This document shows positions 1-6,436 of a DNA stretch of 28,112 bases, in pieces. Position 1 is the stretch's first letter. Each line of letters starts with the position of its first letter. A program made the position numbers and the translations under genes. This DNA is from a virus. The stretch lies in IMG/VR virus record IMGVR_UViG_3300024520_000397, positions 1 to 28,112 of that record, one strand, 5' to 3'. The notes under the pieces were generated by a model. The model was not told the DNA's origin. It did no database searches and saw nothing but the letters and a program-made list of their open reading frames with translations.

Positions 1-362
1 ATACTTATTCGGGCTACAAGGACGGAAGTGACTTAGCCTACAATGGTATGCTGGAAACCTTGAACGCCCTCACCCGCCTGAAGGCAGCAGAGGCGGAGGT
101 GGAGAGTTGCCAGCAGATATTAGCCGACCGCGTTGGCCCTGACATTGCTGCCATTAATGCTTTGGAAGCTGAAAACGCAGCCCTGCAATCCCGCCTGACC
201 GTGCTGGTGGAGGCGACAGGTGCATTGCCTGACGAGTGTATAAATGCAGAGAATCAACTTTGGGGAATCAAAGGTGCTGGCATGGCAAAGCGAACAATCA
301 AGGGCATTGGTGACTGTATCAATAAAGCACTTCGCGCAGCAGCAGAGGGGGGTGAGGCATGA
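1..362 (+). CDS. Hypothetical coiled-coil protein, 5' end outside window
   Basis: The reading frame is open from base 3 to the TGA at 360-362. An ATG lies at 48, but it has no Shine-Dalgarno sequence and the codons before it (reading TYSGYKDGSDLAYNG) look like protein, so the gene most likely starts left of the window. The visible part is alanine- and glutamate-rich, with heptad-like stretches around residues 10-65 counted from the ATG (for example AAINALEAENAALQSRL), which suggests a coiled coil. No enzyme motif is seen and I do not recognise the family. The next gene starts inside its stop codon (ATGA overlap at 359-362), so the two are probably translated together. It belongs to a short plus-strand cluster that faces the rest of the window. 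Confidence 0.6.
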   Translation, partial: TYSGYKDGSDLAYNGMLETLNALTRLKAAEAEVESCQQILADRVGPDIAAINALEAENAALQSRLTVLVEATGALPDECINAENQLWGIKGAGMAKRTIKGIGDCINKALRAAAEGGEA

Positions 363-589
363 GTGACGAGTGGTATTACCCTGACAAAGACCCACTGCCC
401 GAAGGGATACGGGTGGAGGAGAACCCATACATAGACATGAAGTGGTTGCGGGGAATGATGGTCAGTCGCATGGGCATGGGACTGATGCAGTCAGGGGGCT
501 ACGACTTCAATACTAGCTGGCAGATACCTCTCAAGATTTCAAACCAACTAGACATACCGAGAGGCCAACAAAAGTTTGTAGACGAGTGA
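359..589 (+). CDS. Small hypothetical phage protein (76 aa)
   Basis: The ATG overlaps the preceding stop as ATGA, which points to coupled translation. The product is 76 residues, rich in aromatic residues at the N-terminus (DEWYYPDKDPLPEG) and in methionine in the middle (MMVSRMGMGLMQSGG). There is no signal peptide, no obvious membrane segment and no recognisable motif. I cannot assign a function. It is supported as a gene by its tight packing with the upstream gene. Confidence 0.6.
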   Translation: MSDEWYYPDKDPLPEGIRVEENPYIDMKWLRGMMVSRMGMGLMQSGGYDFNTSWQIPLKISNQLDIPRGQQKFVDE

Positions 590-650
590 TCGTTAGTAAC
601 ATTGTGCAATGCGTTTAGGGTGGTGTAAATTTTTTTGGGAGGGTTTTGTG

Positions 651-833
651 ATGGTGATGGACCGAGGTTGGGAAGTTGTTGCCGCGCTGAACAGTAAGCT
701 GTCTAACATTAAAAGACTTGTCGATGAACAGGCAAAAGATGAAGGGTTATGGTTCATTGCAGAACATGCGCCCGAGGCATACTTGCAGCAGGAGTTGCGA
801 AAGTTACATGCGTTGATCGAAGAGGAGGTCTAG
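651..833 (+). CDS. Small hypothetical phage protein (60 aa)
   Basis: The frame stays open back to an ATG at 609, but a strong Shine-Dalgarno GGGAGGG at 637-643 sits 7 bases before the ATG at 651, so I choose 651. The product is a small, acidic, mostly helical protein (SNIKRLVDEQAKDEGLWF, then APEAYLQQELRKLHALIEE). Similar short proteins are, to my recollection, common as uncharacterised genes in phages. The stop TAG at 831-833 shares the palindrome CTAG with the stop of the converging minus-strand gene. A weak promoter-like pair (TTGTGC at 602-607 and TGTAAA at 624-629) lies upstream but is not convincing. Confidence 0.65.
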   Translation: MVMDRGWEVVAALNSKLSNIKRLVDEQAKDEGLWFIAEHAPEAYLQQELRKLHALIEEEV

Positions 834-1219
834 AAAAGCTCAACGTCCCAGCCACCACCGTCCTTCTTTGGCTTCTTCTTGATGGCTCGCCACCTGAAGT
901 AAGGAAATTTTTCACACGCGCACTTGATCTTTACGCGAGCATCGTCCTGCCAGAACCCCTTGACCTCATGGATTTCAATTTCCCCTTCCTTGTTCACAAC
1001 AAGGAAGTCAGGTGTGTAGGTACACTTATGGTCGTTGCCTATGCGAAACTTCAGCGGCTCAAATTGCCAGTCGTGAATCTCACCCTGTTGCAGTAGTGAC
1101 TGCAAGTACCAAGCGTACTCTTGCTCGGTCCCATTCATTCTGTCTAGTTGCTTCTCTGTAGTGACTGCCTTGGTCACTCGTATGCCCACACCTCCACCTG
1201 TAGTGTCTTCACTCCCCAT
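830..1219 (-). CDS. PD-(D/E)XK nuclease, DUF1064-like
   Basis: This 129-residue protein has the core of a small PD-(D/E)XK endonuclease. E33 lies in the helix TEQEYAWYLQ, D71 is in YTPDFLVV, and E85 and K87 are in HEVKGFWQDDARVK. The order helix-E, PD, EVK followed by an ARVK helix matches the phage DUF1064 family, thought to act on branched or double-stranded DNA. The lysine-rich tail (KKKPKKDGGG) could contact DNA. The start is ATG 1219, with GGAGG 7 bases upstream. The upstream 3D-domain gene runs 46 bases into this gene. It is the last gene of the leftward cluster and its stop overlaps that of a converging gene. The fold assignment is fairly secure; the substrate (Holliday junction resolvase or other) is inference. 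Confidence 0.75.
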   Translation of the reverse strand: MGSEDTTGGGVGIRVTKAVTTEKQLDRMNGTEQEYAWYLQSLLQQGEIHDWQFEPLKFRIGNDHKCTYTPDFLVVNKEGEIEIHEVKGFWQDDARVKIKCACEKFPYFRWRAIKKKPKKDGGGWDVELF

Positions 1220-1896
1220 TGTCTAGCCTCCCTGTCTGCTCTGCGTCCGTGCATCAACACGTCTAGTCGTTTGTGCTTAGTGATTCTATCACGCGGGACC
1301 GCCCAGCCATAGCCGGGGATCTTTAGTTTGAATTTGTGGTAGTCCACCTCCCCAAACTTAGACAACTCCTCATGCAGGAAGCGCCAGTTGTAGGGGACAG
1401 CTACGGTCTTGTGTCCGTGCGTCACCCATGTGTCTAGCTTGGGGTAGTTGAGTCCCCCGGTATGAAGTCGCCCTCCGGGGAGAAAGTTGACGGATGCGTA
1501 CCGCCTCCCCCACTTGTGTCCATCGGCATCTTTGTGATAGGCGCTGACCCTAAACTCACGGGTGTAACGGAGACGCCAAGATTTGTCTCCAGCCACGTTA
1601 TCCTTTCCTCTAGACTCATCAGCAATTTTAGCTGCTCCGTCTCGCGCTCGATTGTGTCCCTTATCTGATGGGCCATCTTCTTCAGGTGGTAGTTCTGTTC
1701 CGCCAGTGCCAACACTGTCAGGGGATGCTGCTCTCCAAACTCCATCGCTGCGCTCCTTTATTTGATTCGTTTCTCTGATGTATCCCGCCGACCAGAAACA
1801 GGCGACTGAAAGGACACTCGACACCACGAGCATAAGCCGTCCCCACCCGATGATGGGTGGTGGCTCCTTGGTATTGCGTAAGTACATATCAGACAT
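1174..1896 (-). CDS. Membrane-anchored protein with 3D-domain-like C-terminus
   Basis: I start at ATG 1896, where GGGGAG lies 5 bases upstream; the frame is open further but without a better site. The product is about 240 residues. A short N-terminus is followed by one hydrophobic segment at about residues 18-40 (MLVVSSVLSVACFW), then a charged, Gly/Pro-rich linker at about 45-105, then a C-terminal domain. That domain ends with IPGYGWAVPRDRI, KRLDVLMHG and ARQWGVKTLQVEVW, which resembles the end of the 3D domain of lytic transglycosylase-like proteins. Two of the three signature aspartates are plausible (PRD, RLD). The first, usually in VAVDP, appears as VAVPY. Basic residues before the membrane segment suggest the domain faces the periplasm. 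A second gene is nested out of frame over the linker. It could be a signal-anchor cell-wall enzyme; activity is uncertain because of the missing Asp. Confidence 0.55.
   Translation of the reverse strand: MSDMYLRNTKEPPPIIGWGRLMLVVSSVLSVACFWSAGYIRETNQIKERSDGVWRAASPDSVGTGGTELPPEEDGPSDKGHNRARDGAAKIADESRGKDNVAGDKSWRLRYTREFRVSAYHKDADGHKWGRRYASVNFLPGGRLHTGGLNYPKLDTWVTHGHKTVAVPYNWRFLHEELSKFGEVDYHKFKLKIPGYGWAVPRDRITKHKRLDVLMHGRRADREARQWGVKTLQVEVWAYE
1434..1745 (-). CDS. Nested coiled-coil protein, out of frame within 3D-domain gene
   Basis: This 103-residue frame lies wholly inside the 3D-domain-like gene in another frame. Support for it: its ATG at 1745 follows AAAGGAGCGCA with 3 bases between, the same ribosome-binding context used by other early genes here, and its first 55 residues form a convincing amphipathic helix (LAEQNYHLKKMAHQI, then ERETEQLKLLMSLEERITWL). 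The last 45 residues are Gly/Ser/Thr/Pro-rich and look disordered. The overlapping frame over this stretch is mostly linker, so both proteins could be tolerated. No function is recognised. The arrangement recalls nested phage genes such as Rz/Rz1, but this product has no signal peptide or lipobox, so it is not a spanin by sequence. Confidence 0.6.
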   Translation of the reverse strand: MEFGEQHPLTVLALAEQNYHLKKMAHQIRDTIERETEQLKLLMSLEERITWLETNLGVSVTPVSLGSAPITKMPMDTSGGGGTHPSTFSPEGDFIPGDSTTPS

Positions 1897-1909
1897 ACAC
1901 ACTCCCCCA

Positions 1910-2449
1910 CTAAAGGACTTGCTTGCCCCTCTTCCCCGGCACACATGATTGTGGACCGAGCAGAGGTTCAAGCTCTTGGAAGGTTATGCGGTGTTCGTAG
2001 TAGTCTAGCCATGTTCTAGACAGGTACTCAACCACACCTTCAACTGTTGGGTCACGCCCAAGGTCTTTGTACGATGATGACTGTAAGTAAATTTCATTCA
2101 TGGACTCCTCTACATACGAGGCTTGTGTAGTCGTGAACCACTTGAGCTTGCCAGTGTCCTTGTCCTTCACCACGCTGAAGTCTTCAGCGATTCGGCGTAG
2201 GATATTAGACTCGACCTCGGTGTACTTTTTCAGGTAGCCCCAGCCTTTGTTGTCTGCGTTCTCGCAGGTACAGCCATAGCGCATGGACAACCACTGGTCT
2301 GTCTCTGACCTCCACGCCACAGCATGTAGACACCCTTGGTCATCACACTTCTGGCAGAACACTACCTTGGTCTTGTACCCGTCGCGCTTGATGCGCTCTA
2401 TGTGTGAGCGTATGAAGTGCGGGATGAATGTGGCAACGTCACTCTCCAT
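1910..2449 (-). CDS. Hypothetical protein with Cys cluster (putative zinc binding)
   Basis: About 179 residues from ATG 2449. A GTG at 2482 with AGGTGGG upstream is an alternative that would add 11 residues. Residues 32-62 carry C32, C35, C40, H42 and later C60 and C62 (CQKCDDQGCLH, then GCTCENA), a spacing that suggests a zinc-binding ribbon. The C-terminal half is helical and rich in Tyr, Ser and charged residues. I do not recognise the family. The start overlaps the end of the preceding gene and the stop lies 13 bases before the next start, so it sits in the early operon. A nucleic-acid-binding role is only a guess from the zinc-like motif and position. Confidence 0.7.
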   Translation of the reverse strand: MESDVATFIPHFIRSHIERIKRDGYKTKVVFCQKCDDQGCLHAVAWRSETDQWLSMRYGCTCENADNKGWGYLKKYTEVESNILRRIAEDFSVVKDKDTGKLKWFTTTQASYVEESMNEIYLQSSSYKDLGRDPTVEGVVEYLSRTWLDYYEHRITFQELEPLLGPQSCVPGKRGKQVL

Positions 2450-2705
2450 GATCTCTGATCCTGTCTGCCAATGCCTCGCCACGCTCTACCCACCTGTCCA
2501 TGCAGATTTCGCACTGGCAGTCATCATCGCCAGAGCATGTGCCGTCTAGTTGGGCAAGCAACTCAGGCTCGGCCAGTTGGACAAGTTCGGCTAGGTTCTC
2601 AGCCTGTTCGCGGCTGATGCCTATGGTCGTGACCAGCTTGTCTTCCTTGAGTGTCTTGACTACCCAGTCAGCCCACCCTTCCAGCGTGTCTATTGCGTCA
2701 CTCAC
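2439..2705 (-). CDS. Small hypothetical protein with CxCxxC motif
   Basis: An 88-residue acidic, helical protein that starts with GTG at 2705. The start overlaps the stop of the upstream gene as GTGA, and GGAGGG lies 6 bases upstream. Near the C-terminus is DDDCQCEICMDRW, which with an earlier Cys (GTCSGDD) gives four cysteines that could bind a metal. The N-terminal half (LEGWADWVVKTLKEDKL, SREQAENLAELV) is helical. No family is recognised. Coupled translation with both neighbours is likely. Confidence 0.65.
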   Translation of the reverse strand: MSDAIDTLEGWADWVVKTLKEDKLVTTIGISREQAENLAELVQLAEPELLAQLDGTCSGDDDCQCEICMDRWVERGEALADRIRDHGE

Positions 2706-2947
2706 TCTATGCCCTCCATCACACGCTGCCCTTCAACGTCCTTGATGACACGCTTCTTAACAATCTCCACCTCAATAGGCTCCCCCACTAGCCACAAGAC
2801 TCGATAGACCACATTCTCTGCGGCATTATTTTTGATCCATCGCATAGCTGCGGCAGCATCCTTGAACCCGTCCTCCTGTATAAGCAGACTGCCAGCCTCG
2901 ACTATCCTCGCCACGCAGCACTCTTTACTCACCCTTGTCTGACCCAT
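2702..2947 (-). CDS. Small hypothetical early protein (81 aa)
   Basis: The product is 81 residues from ATG 2947, preceded immediately by AAGGAGGAGCGCA, one of the repeated early-gene ribosome binding sites. It overlaps the end of the helicase loader gene by 23 bases and its stop overlaps the next start (GTGA). The sequence has a helix (FKDAAAAMRWIKNNA) followed by alternating hydrophobic residues (VVYRVLWLVGEPIEVEIVKK) that suggest a small alpha/beta fold. No signal peptide or catalytic motif is visible and I do not know the family. Confidence 0.65.
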   Translation of the reverse strand: MGQTRVSKECCVARIVEAGSLLIQEDGFKDAAAAMRWIKNNAAENVVYRVLWLVGEPIEVEIVKKRVIKDVEGQRVMEGIE

Positions 2948-3800
2948 TGCGCTCCTCCTTCTTCTTTTCCAGCCTCATGTCTGGACCCTTCAGTAGCACC
3001 AGATCACCACCTGCGATCCGTGATGCTATCCGTCCATCGAACCTCTCCGCCAGATCGTCCGGCAGTAGGTTGGTGGTGATGATCGTCTTGAGTCCCCAGT
3101 CGTTGCGGGTGTCGATGATGGTGTATAGACACTGGACTACGAAGTCCGTGGTCTTCTCGGCACCAAGGTCATCCAGTATCACCAGCTTCTCGGTTGCCTT
3201 GATGCGCTTGAGTTGGTTGTCCAATGCCTCAAGGTCTACACCTGCTCGGGTCTGCAAGTCTAGAACAAGCTCGGGCACCTTGTAGAAGTGGAAGGCACGG
3301 AACTTCTCTTGCCCCCAGTCTATGACTGAGAACTTACCTGTCTGCTCCCACTGCTGTATGTAAGCGTCGGCCATGTCGAACGTGGCACGCTTGGCAATGG
3401 CGAATGCTGCTCTGGTCTTCCCGGTTCCCGGCTCACCTACCAAGGTAAGGAGTCCAGTGTCGTTGGCATACCAGTCGGCCACCTTCTCTTGGGCTGCCTC
3501 GGTCAAGTCTACACTCTTGGCAGCGTGAAACTGGGGAGGGATCTTCAGCTTCCGTAGCTCGTCTGACTTGTGGAGATTGACCAGCACTCGGTTGCGCTCG
3601 TCCTCGCCCATGATCTTGAACTTCTCGCAGCAAGCATCACAGATGTTGTAGCTCCGCTCGGCGTCGAAGGCATAGGTGCCTCCACACTTGGAGCATCTTG
3701 CGTGCCTCCCCACTGGAGCCTCTGTGCGCCCCTGTGAGGGCGTCGGCAGGTGAATTGAGCTGTCGTTACCCGCCAGCCTAGATAGCTTGTCATCTTCCAT
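2925..3800 (-). CDS. DnaC-like AAA+ helicase loader
   Basis: The start ATG 3800 is chosen because AGGAGCGCA lies just upstream; an upstream extension of the frame overlaps the previous gene and lacks a site. The 291-residue protein has a zinc finger at about residues 36-58 (CSKCGG, then CDACCE), a Walker A GEPGTGKT at 122-129, a Walker B VILDDLGAEK at about 207-216, a sensor-like TTN at 242-244 and arginines R257 and R261 in the arginine-finger region (GRIASRI). This is the layout of DnaC/DnaI/IstB-type loaders, which place the replicative helicase on DNA. It follows an initiator-like gene, the usual pairing. The family is confident; which helicase it loads (probably the host's, as none is seen here) is inference. 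Confidence 0.88.
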   Translation of the reverse strand: MEDDKLSRLAGNDSSIHLPTPSQGRTEAPVGRHARCSKCGGTYAFDAERSYNICDACCEKFKIMGEDERNRVLVNLHKSDELRKLKIPPQFHAAKSVDLTEAAQEKVADWYANDTGLLTLVGEPGTGKTRAAFAIAKRATFDMADAYIQQWEQTGKFSVIDWGQEKFRAFHFYKVPELVLDLQTRAGVDLEALDNQLKRIKATEKLVILDDLGAEKTTDFVVQCLYTIIDTRNDWGLKTIITTNLLPDDLAERFDGRIASRIAGGDLVLLKGPDMRLEKKKEERNGSDKGE

Positions 3801-3811
3801 CGTGTGCGCTC

Positions 3812-4480
3812 CTAAAGCCCAAGGGCTTCGTTGTAGTTTGTCTTCGTCCCTGTATTGCCACGCCGCTTCCTTGTTTCCTCGCTTTGACTCTGCTGTCGGG
3901 CGAACCAACTGTTCAGAAAGCGGGGTCGGTCCTTCTTCCTGTTCTTCTTGTTTGCCATCTCCCACATGTGGGCCTTGCGCATCTCCGTGACTATCTGCAC
4001 GTTCGGGTAGGTCTGTATCCAGCCCGACCGCAGACTATCCCAGTTATCACAGAGCGTCCTGTCCTGCTCATATAGCTCCAAGCCTACCAGATCCTCTGGC
4101 ACTGTCGCCCCCTTATGGGACGGTACGGGGAGTGTAGTGTCCCCGTATGGGGAGTCTTCAGCCTTCACCCAACCCTTCATCCGGGGGTGTTTTGATGCCA
4201 CTCCCACTACGTGTAAGCACTTTTCCTCTGTCAGCATGACTAGACATGCTTGTTGCAAGGATGTAAGTGCTACCTCCATGCTTCGGGCATCCTTGTGTAG
4301 CGTCTCTGACAGACTCGTTGCCGTGTACCACGGTGGCAGAATCTCTTTGCGCTCCTTGACGGCCAAGCACCAAAGCTCCATTTAGACTGTTTGGGTATAG
4401 GGGGACAGGGTAAAGAGCCTCGGATCGGAGAGGATGAACTCCACGTCGATACGGGCATGGAGTGCGTCCCCTCTAGCCAT
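3812..4480 (-). pseudogene. Replication initiator-like gene split by an in-frame TAA
   Basis: From ATG 4480 the frame encodes 32 residues (start MARGDALHARID, end LSPYTQTV), then TAA at 4384-4382, then in the same frame ATG 4381 and 189 more residues. Read through, the join gives LSPYTQTV-stop-MELWCLAV. In related winged-helix initiator proteins this stretch usually runs on without a break (a pattern like arLLYxxLWxLA), and the stop falls where Tyr is common, one base from TAT or TAC. The 189-residue part has a winged-helix-like region and the C-terminal signature NWDSLRSGWIQTYP plus PRFLNSWFARQQ. ATG 4381 has no Shine-Dalgarno, so it would need reinitiation or readthrough. AGGAGCGCA recurs inside the gene at 4348-4355. 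It may be a nonsense mutant, a sequencing error, or a genuinely split gene. A helicase loader gene follows. Confidence 0.6.
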
Positions 4481-4787
4481 TCGGATTCGCCTTGTGCGCT
4501 GCCTCTGTAATGACTTCGTTCATGGCCTTGTACAGGGTCGCCAATTCCTCACCAAACTCATCGTCTCCGCCCAACACCTTCTCGGCGTAGAGGTGGGTCA
4601 AGACGAAGAGTCTATCGGCCACCTCCAGCGCACCATCGAACATGCTCTTGACCAACTTGTCGCCGCATTTCTCGTGTCCACATGGCGGCATGGTCAGGCC
4701 ACATAGTGAGGTGTACGTCACAGTGAGGTGCCCCCCACTCTTCGTGCCCTCGTAGCGCGTCTTCTCGTCTTTTACTGCCTTCACCAT
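4473..4787 (-). CDS. Small hypothetical early protein (104 aa)
   Basis: The start is ATG 4787 with GGGAGAGG just upstream. The product is 104 residues: a basic N-terminus (MVKAVKDEKTRYEG), a middle with CGLTMPPCGHEKCGDK that could bind metal through three Cys and a His, and a helical acidic second half. No family is recognised. It lies between the SSB-like gene and the initiator-like gene, and its last 8 bases overlap the initiator start. A 113-base leader with strong inverted repeats separates it from the upstream gene, so its expression may be controlled there. Confidence 0.65.
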   Translation of the reverse strand: MVKAVKDEKTRYEGTKSGGHLTVTYTSLCGLTMPPCGHEKCGDKLVKSMFDGALEVADRLFVLTHLYAEKVLGGDDEFGEELATLYKAMNEVITEAAHKANPNG

Positions 4788-4900
4788 AGTCCTCTCCCAA
4801 GGAAAGAGCTAGGGTGCTTGCCCCTCTGCTGGGGAATGGCCGGATGGGGGGTCAAAGCCGATGCAGCCATAGCATTGGGGCTCGCACCCCAGCAGAGTGT
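4788..4900 (-). promoter_or_regulatory. Structured leader with competing stems
   Basis: There is no ORF here. Perfect 11-base inverted repeat arms CTCTGCTGGGG (4824-4834, plus strand) and CCCCAGCAGAG (4887-4897) enclose 52 bases. Inside is a smaller stem (ATGGC...GCCAT extended by CGG/CCG). In the minus-strand RNA the 5' arm, read on as CTGGGGTGC, can instead pair with GCACCCTAG near 4809-4817 (8 of 9 positions), or locally as GGGG-TGCGAG-CCCC. These pairings exclude one another, as in a switch or attenuator. No clear T-tract follows. Function is inferred only. Confidence 0.45.
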
Positions 4901-5353
4901 CTAGAACGGGATGTCTTCCTCACCCGGAACGTCTTCTTCCGTCTTCGGCATGGTGATCTTCGCACCCTCTGCCTCGATTGGATCTTTGATGTAGTCCACT
5001 ACCTTATTCTTGGGAGGGAACTCGTCAGACATTTCAATGCCCAGCTTGACTCGGCCAGCCTGTCCAACACATGCCGCGCCTTCGATCTGCCCGCTGTCGT
5101 ATGCTTCACTCATGCCAAGCGAGTAGAGGAAGTGCTTGAACTTGTACTCCATCCTCCCACTCAGCAGTATGTAGTCAGTCACATAGCTGGGCTGGCCTTC
5201 GTCATCGAACACACGGATAAATACCTTGAACATATCGTTGCCAGCTTTGGACTGCGTTTCCTCGCACTTGACCACCTCGTAGTCGTACTCGCCGCCTTCA
5301 AGCAAGCCTGCCCTTGCAAGCTCCTCGTCTGTCTTTGGTTGGAATGTCTTCAT
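4901..5353 (-). CDS. Phage SSB-like protein (DUF669-like)
   Basis: The start ATG 5353 overlaps the stop of the ATPase gene as ATGA and has GGAGG 7 bases upstream; the frame extends further upstream but without a better site. The product is 150 residues. It begins MKTFQPKTDEELARAGLLEGGEYDYEVVKCEE, split here only by length, and has beta-strand patterns (MFKVFIRVFDD, YVTDYILL) typical of a small OB-like fold. The tail is acidic and ends GEEDIPF, the C-terminal tip of bacterial and phage single-strand binding proteins that recruits repair and replication partners. DUF669-type proteins occur next to Sak/Sak4 recombinases, as here. It probably coats single-stranded phage DNA during recombination and replication. 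Confidence 0.75.
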   Translation of the reverse strand: MKTFQPKTDEELARAGLLEGGEYDYEVVKCEETQSKAGNDMFKVFIRVFDDEGQPSYVTDYILLSGRMEYKFKHFLYSLGMSEAYDSGQIEGAACVGQAGRVKLGIEMSDEFPPKNKVVDYIKDPIEAEGAKITMPKTEEDVPGEEDIPF

Positions 5354-6234
5354 TTCTTCGCCTCCACTTTCTTGATGAGGTATTCGATGCACTTCTGAAT
5401 CGCTTCGCTGGACATCTCGCTGAAGTCATCTGCCTTGGCCTTCTTCAACCACTTAGCTATGACATCCTCGGGGACGTTCACCGTCTCGATCCAATGCTCG
5501 ACCTCACTCAACTGCTCTTCTGTCGCCATCTTGATAGGGGTGACGCTTCCCTCGATTACTTCTTTGCCGTACTTGTCAGCGAAGTCTAGATATGACCAGT
5601 CAAACAACTCGCCATCCTCAAAGCCTTCGATGCGTGTTTTCTTTACCTGTGACTTGCGGCTCGCCCCTTGCTTCGTGACTCGCAGCACCAAGTCCAGTTC
5701 GTACTCTAGCTTCTCCCAGCCATCAAACGTCTGTCCAATGACATCGCCATTCAACCACTGGTCTTTCTCGTGGCAGATCAGGATGACGTTCATGTCCATC
5801 TTGTCTAGCCATCCGACTAGCTTCCGGGTGTTGTTGATTGCTGGCTTCTTCTCGGCACCGAACGTCTTGGTCATGTCTCGGCCAGCCGCTTGCATCGCAG
5901 CGTACTCGTCGCTGATGCTTGTGTTGTACAGCTTGGTATAGCTGTCGATGATCAGCGTCTTGAACTTGTGCTTGGTAGTTGCAAGGAGTTTGGCCTGTTC
6001 AACTACAGTGTTGAAGTCTTGACTGCCTTGCTCCGGTCCCATGTAGGTAGCACCTGCTGCGATCAGCTTGTCTCGGTACTGCTTACGATTGGCACCACCC
6101 TCTGTGTCTACATAGTAACAACCGGGGAAGTCTATACTTGCCCATGTCTTACCGACACCTGCCTTGCCGTAGACAATTATCTTCGGCTTCGATTCCTTAG
6201 CGTCCTTGGGTTTTATCCCAGCCAGCTTTGCCAC
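5350..6234 (-). CDS. Sak4-like RecA-fold ATPase (recombination)
   Basis: I choose GTG 6234 because AAGGAGCGCA lies 2 bases before it; an ATG at 6270 in the same frame is the alternative. The 294-residue protein has Walker A GKAGVGKT at 23-30 and Walker B TLIIDSYT at 93-100 (Asp97), and a later ILICHEKDQW strand like the sensor strand of RecA-fold phage ATPases. This matches the Sak4 / AAA_24 group, shortened RecA-like proteins that promote single-strand annealing with a partner SSB. The next gene encodes such an SSB-like protein, with an ATGA overlap. The C-terminal 70 residues are helical and lysine-rich. The family is well supported; its role in this phage is inferred from relatives. Confidence 0.8.
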   Translation of the reverse strand: MAKLAGIKPKDAKESKPKIIVYGKAGVGKTWASIDFPGCYYVDTEGGANRKQYRDKLIAAGATYMGPEQGSQDFNTVVEQAKLLATTKHKFKTLIIDSYTKLYNTSISDEYAAMQAAGRDMTKTFGAEKKPAINNTRKLVGWLDKMDMNVILICHEKDQWLNGDVIGQTFDGWEKLEYELDLVLRVTKQGASRKSQVKKTRIEGFEDGELFDWSYLDFADKYGKEVIEGSVTPIKMATEEQLSEVEHWIETVNVPEDVIAKWLKKAKADDFSEMSSEAIQKCIEYLIKKVEAKK

Positions 6235-6436
6235 ACTGCGCTCCTTAAAAAAAAAGAAACCACACACCATAGGGAAGCCTCACAGGTTCTAGTAGGTCGT
6301 GACCACCAAACCTTTGTGAGGACATTCCGAGGCCGTTACGCCATCGGCTGCGTCCTTGCTGCTTGCACCCTTTACGCTTATGAAATTACGACCTTGCAGT
6401 CTTGCACTCTTGAAACTTGCTCACTTGAGGTGATGT
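6235..6436 (-). promoter_or_regulatory. Non-coding leader of the Sak4-like gene with hairpin and T9 tract
   Basis: No convincing ORF. Between the tRNA and the ATPase start lie five copies of GCAAG (minus strand) within 6355-6420, a GCCG...CGGC hairpin near 6332-6348, and an inverted repeat at 6278-6321 with arms CCTCACAGGTT and AACCTTTGTGAGG (7 bp, a 2-base bulge, then 4 bp). In the RNA the 3' arm of this hairpin holds GAGG, which lies 7 bases before an in-frame ATG at 6270. A run of nine T follows, and then the AAGGAG site for GTG 6234. It could regulate the start choice or the level of the ATPase. Confidence 0.4.

Noticed and set aside
6214-6325. 37-codon frame through the hairpin and T-tract (possible leader peptide)
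   Set aside because: No Shine-Dalgarno, and the frame depends on the T-run length.
6260-6360. Possible second tRNA upstream of the Sak4-like gene
   Set aside because: Hairpins are present, but no T-loop/anticodon arrangement could be completed.
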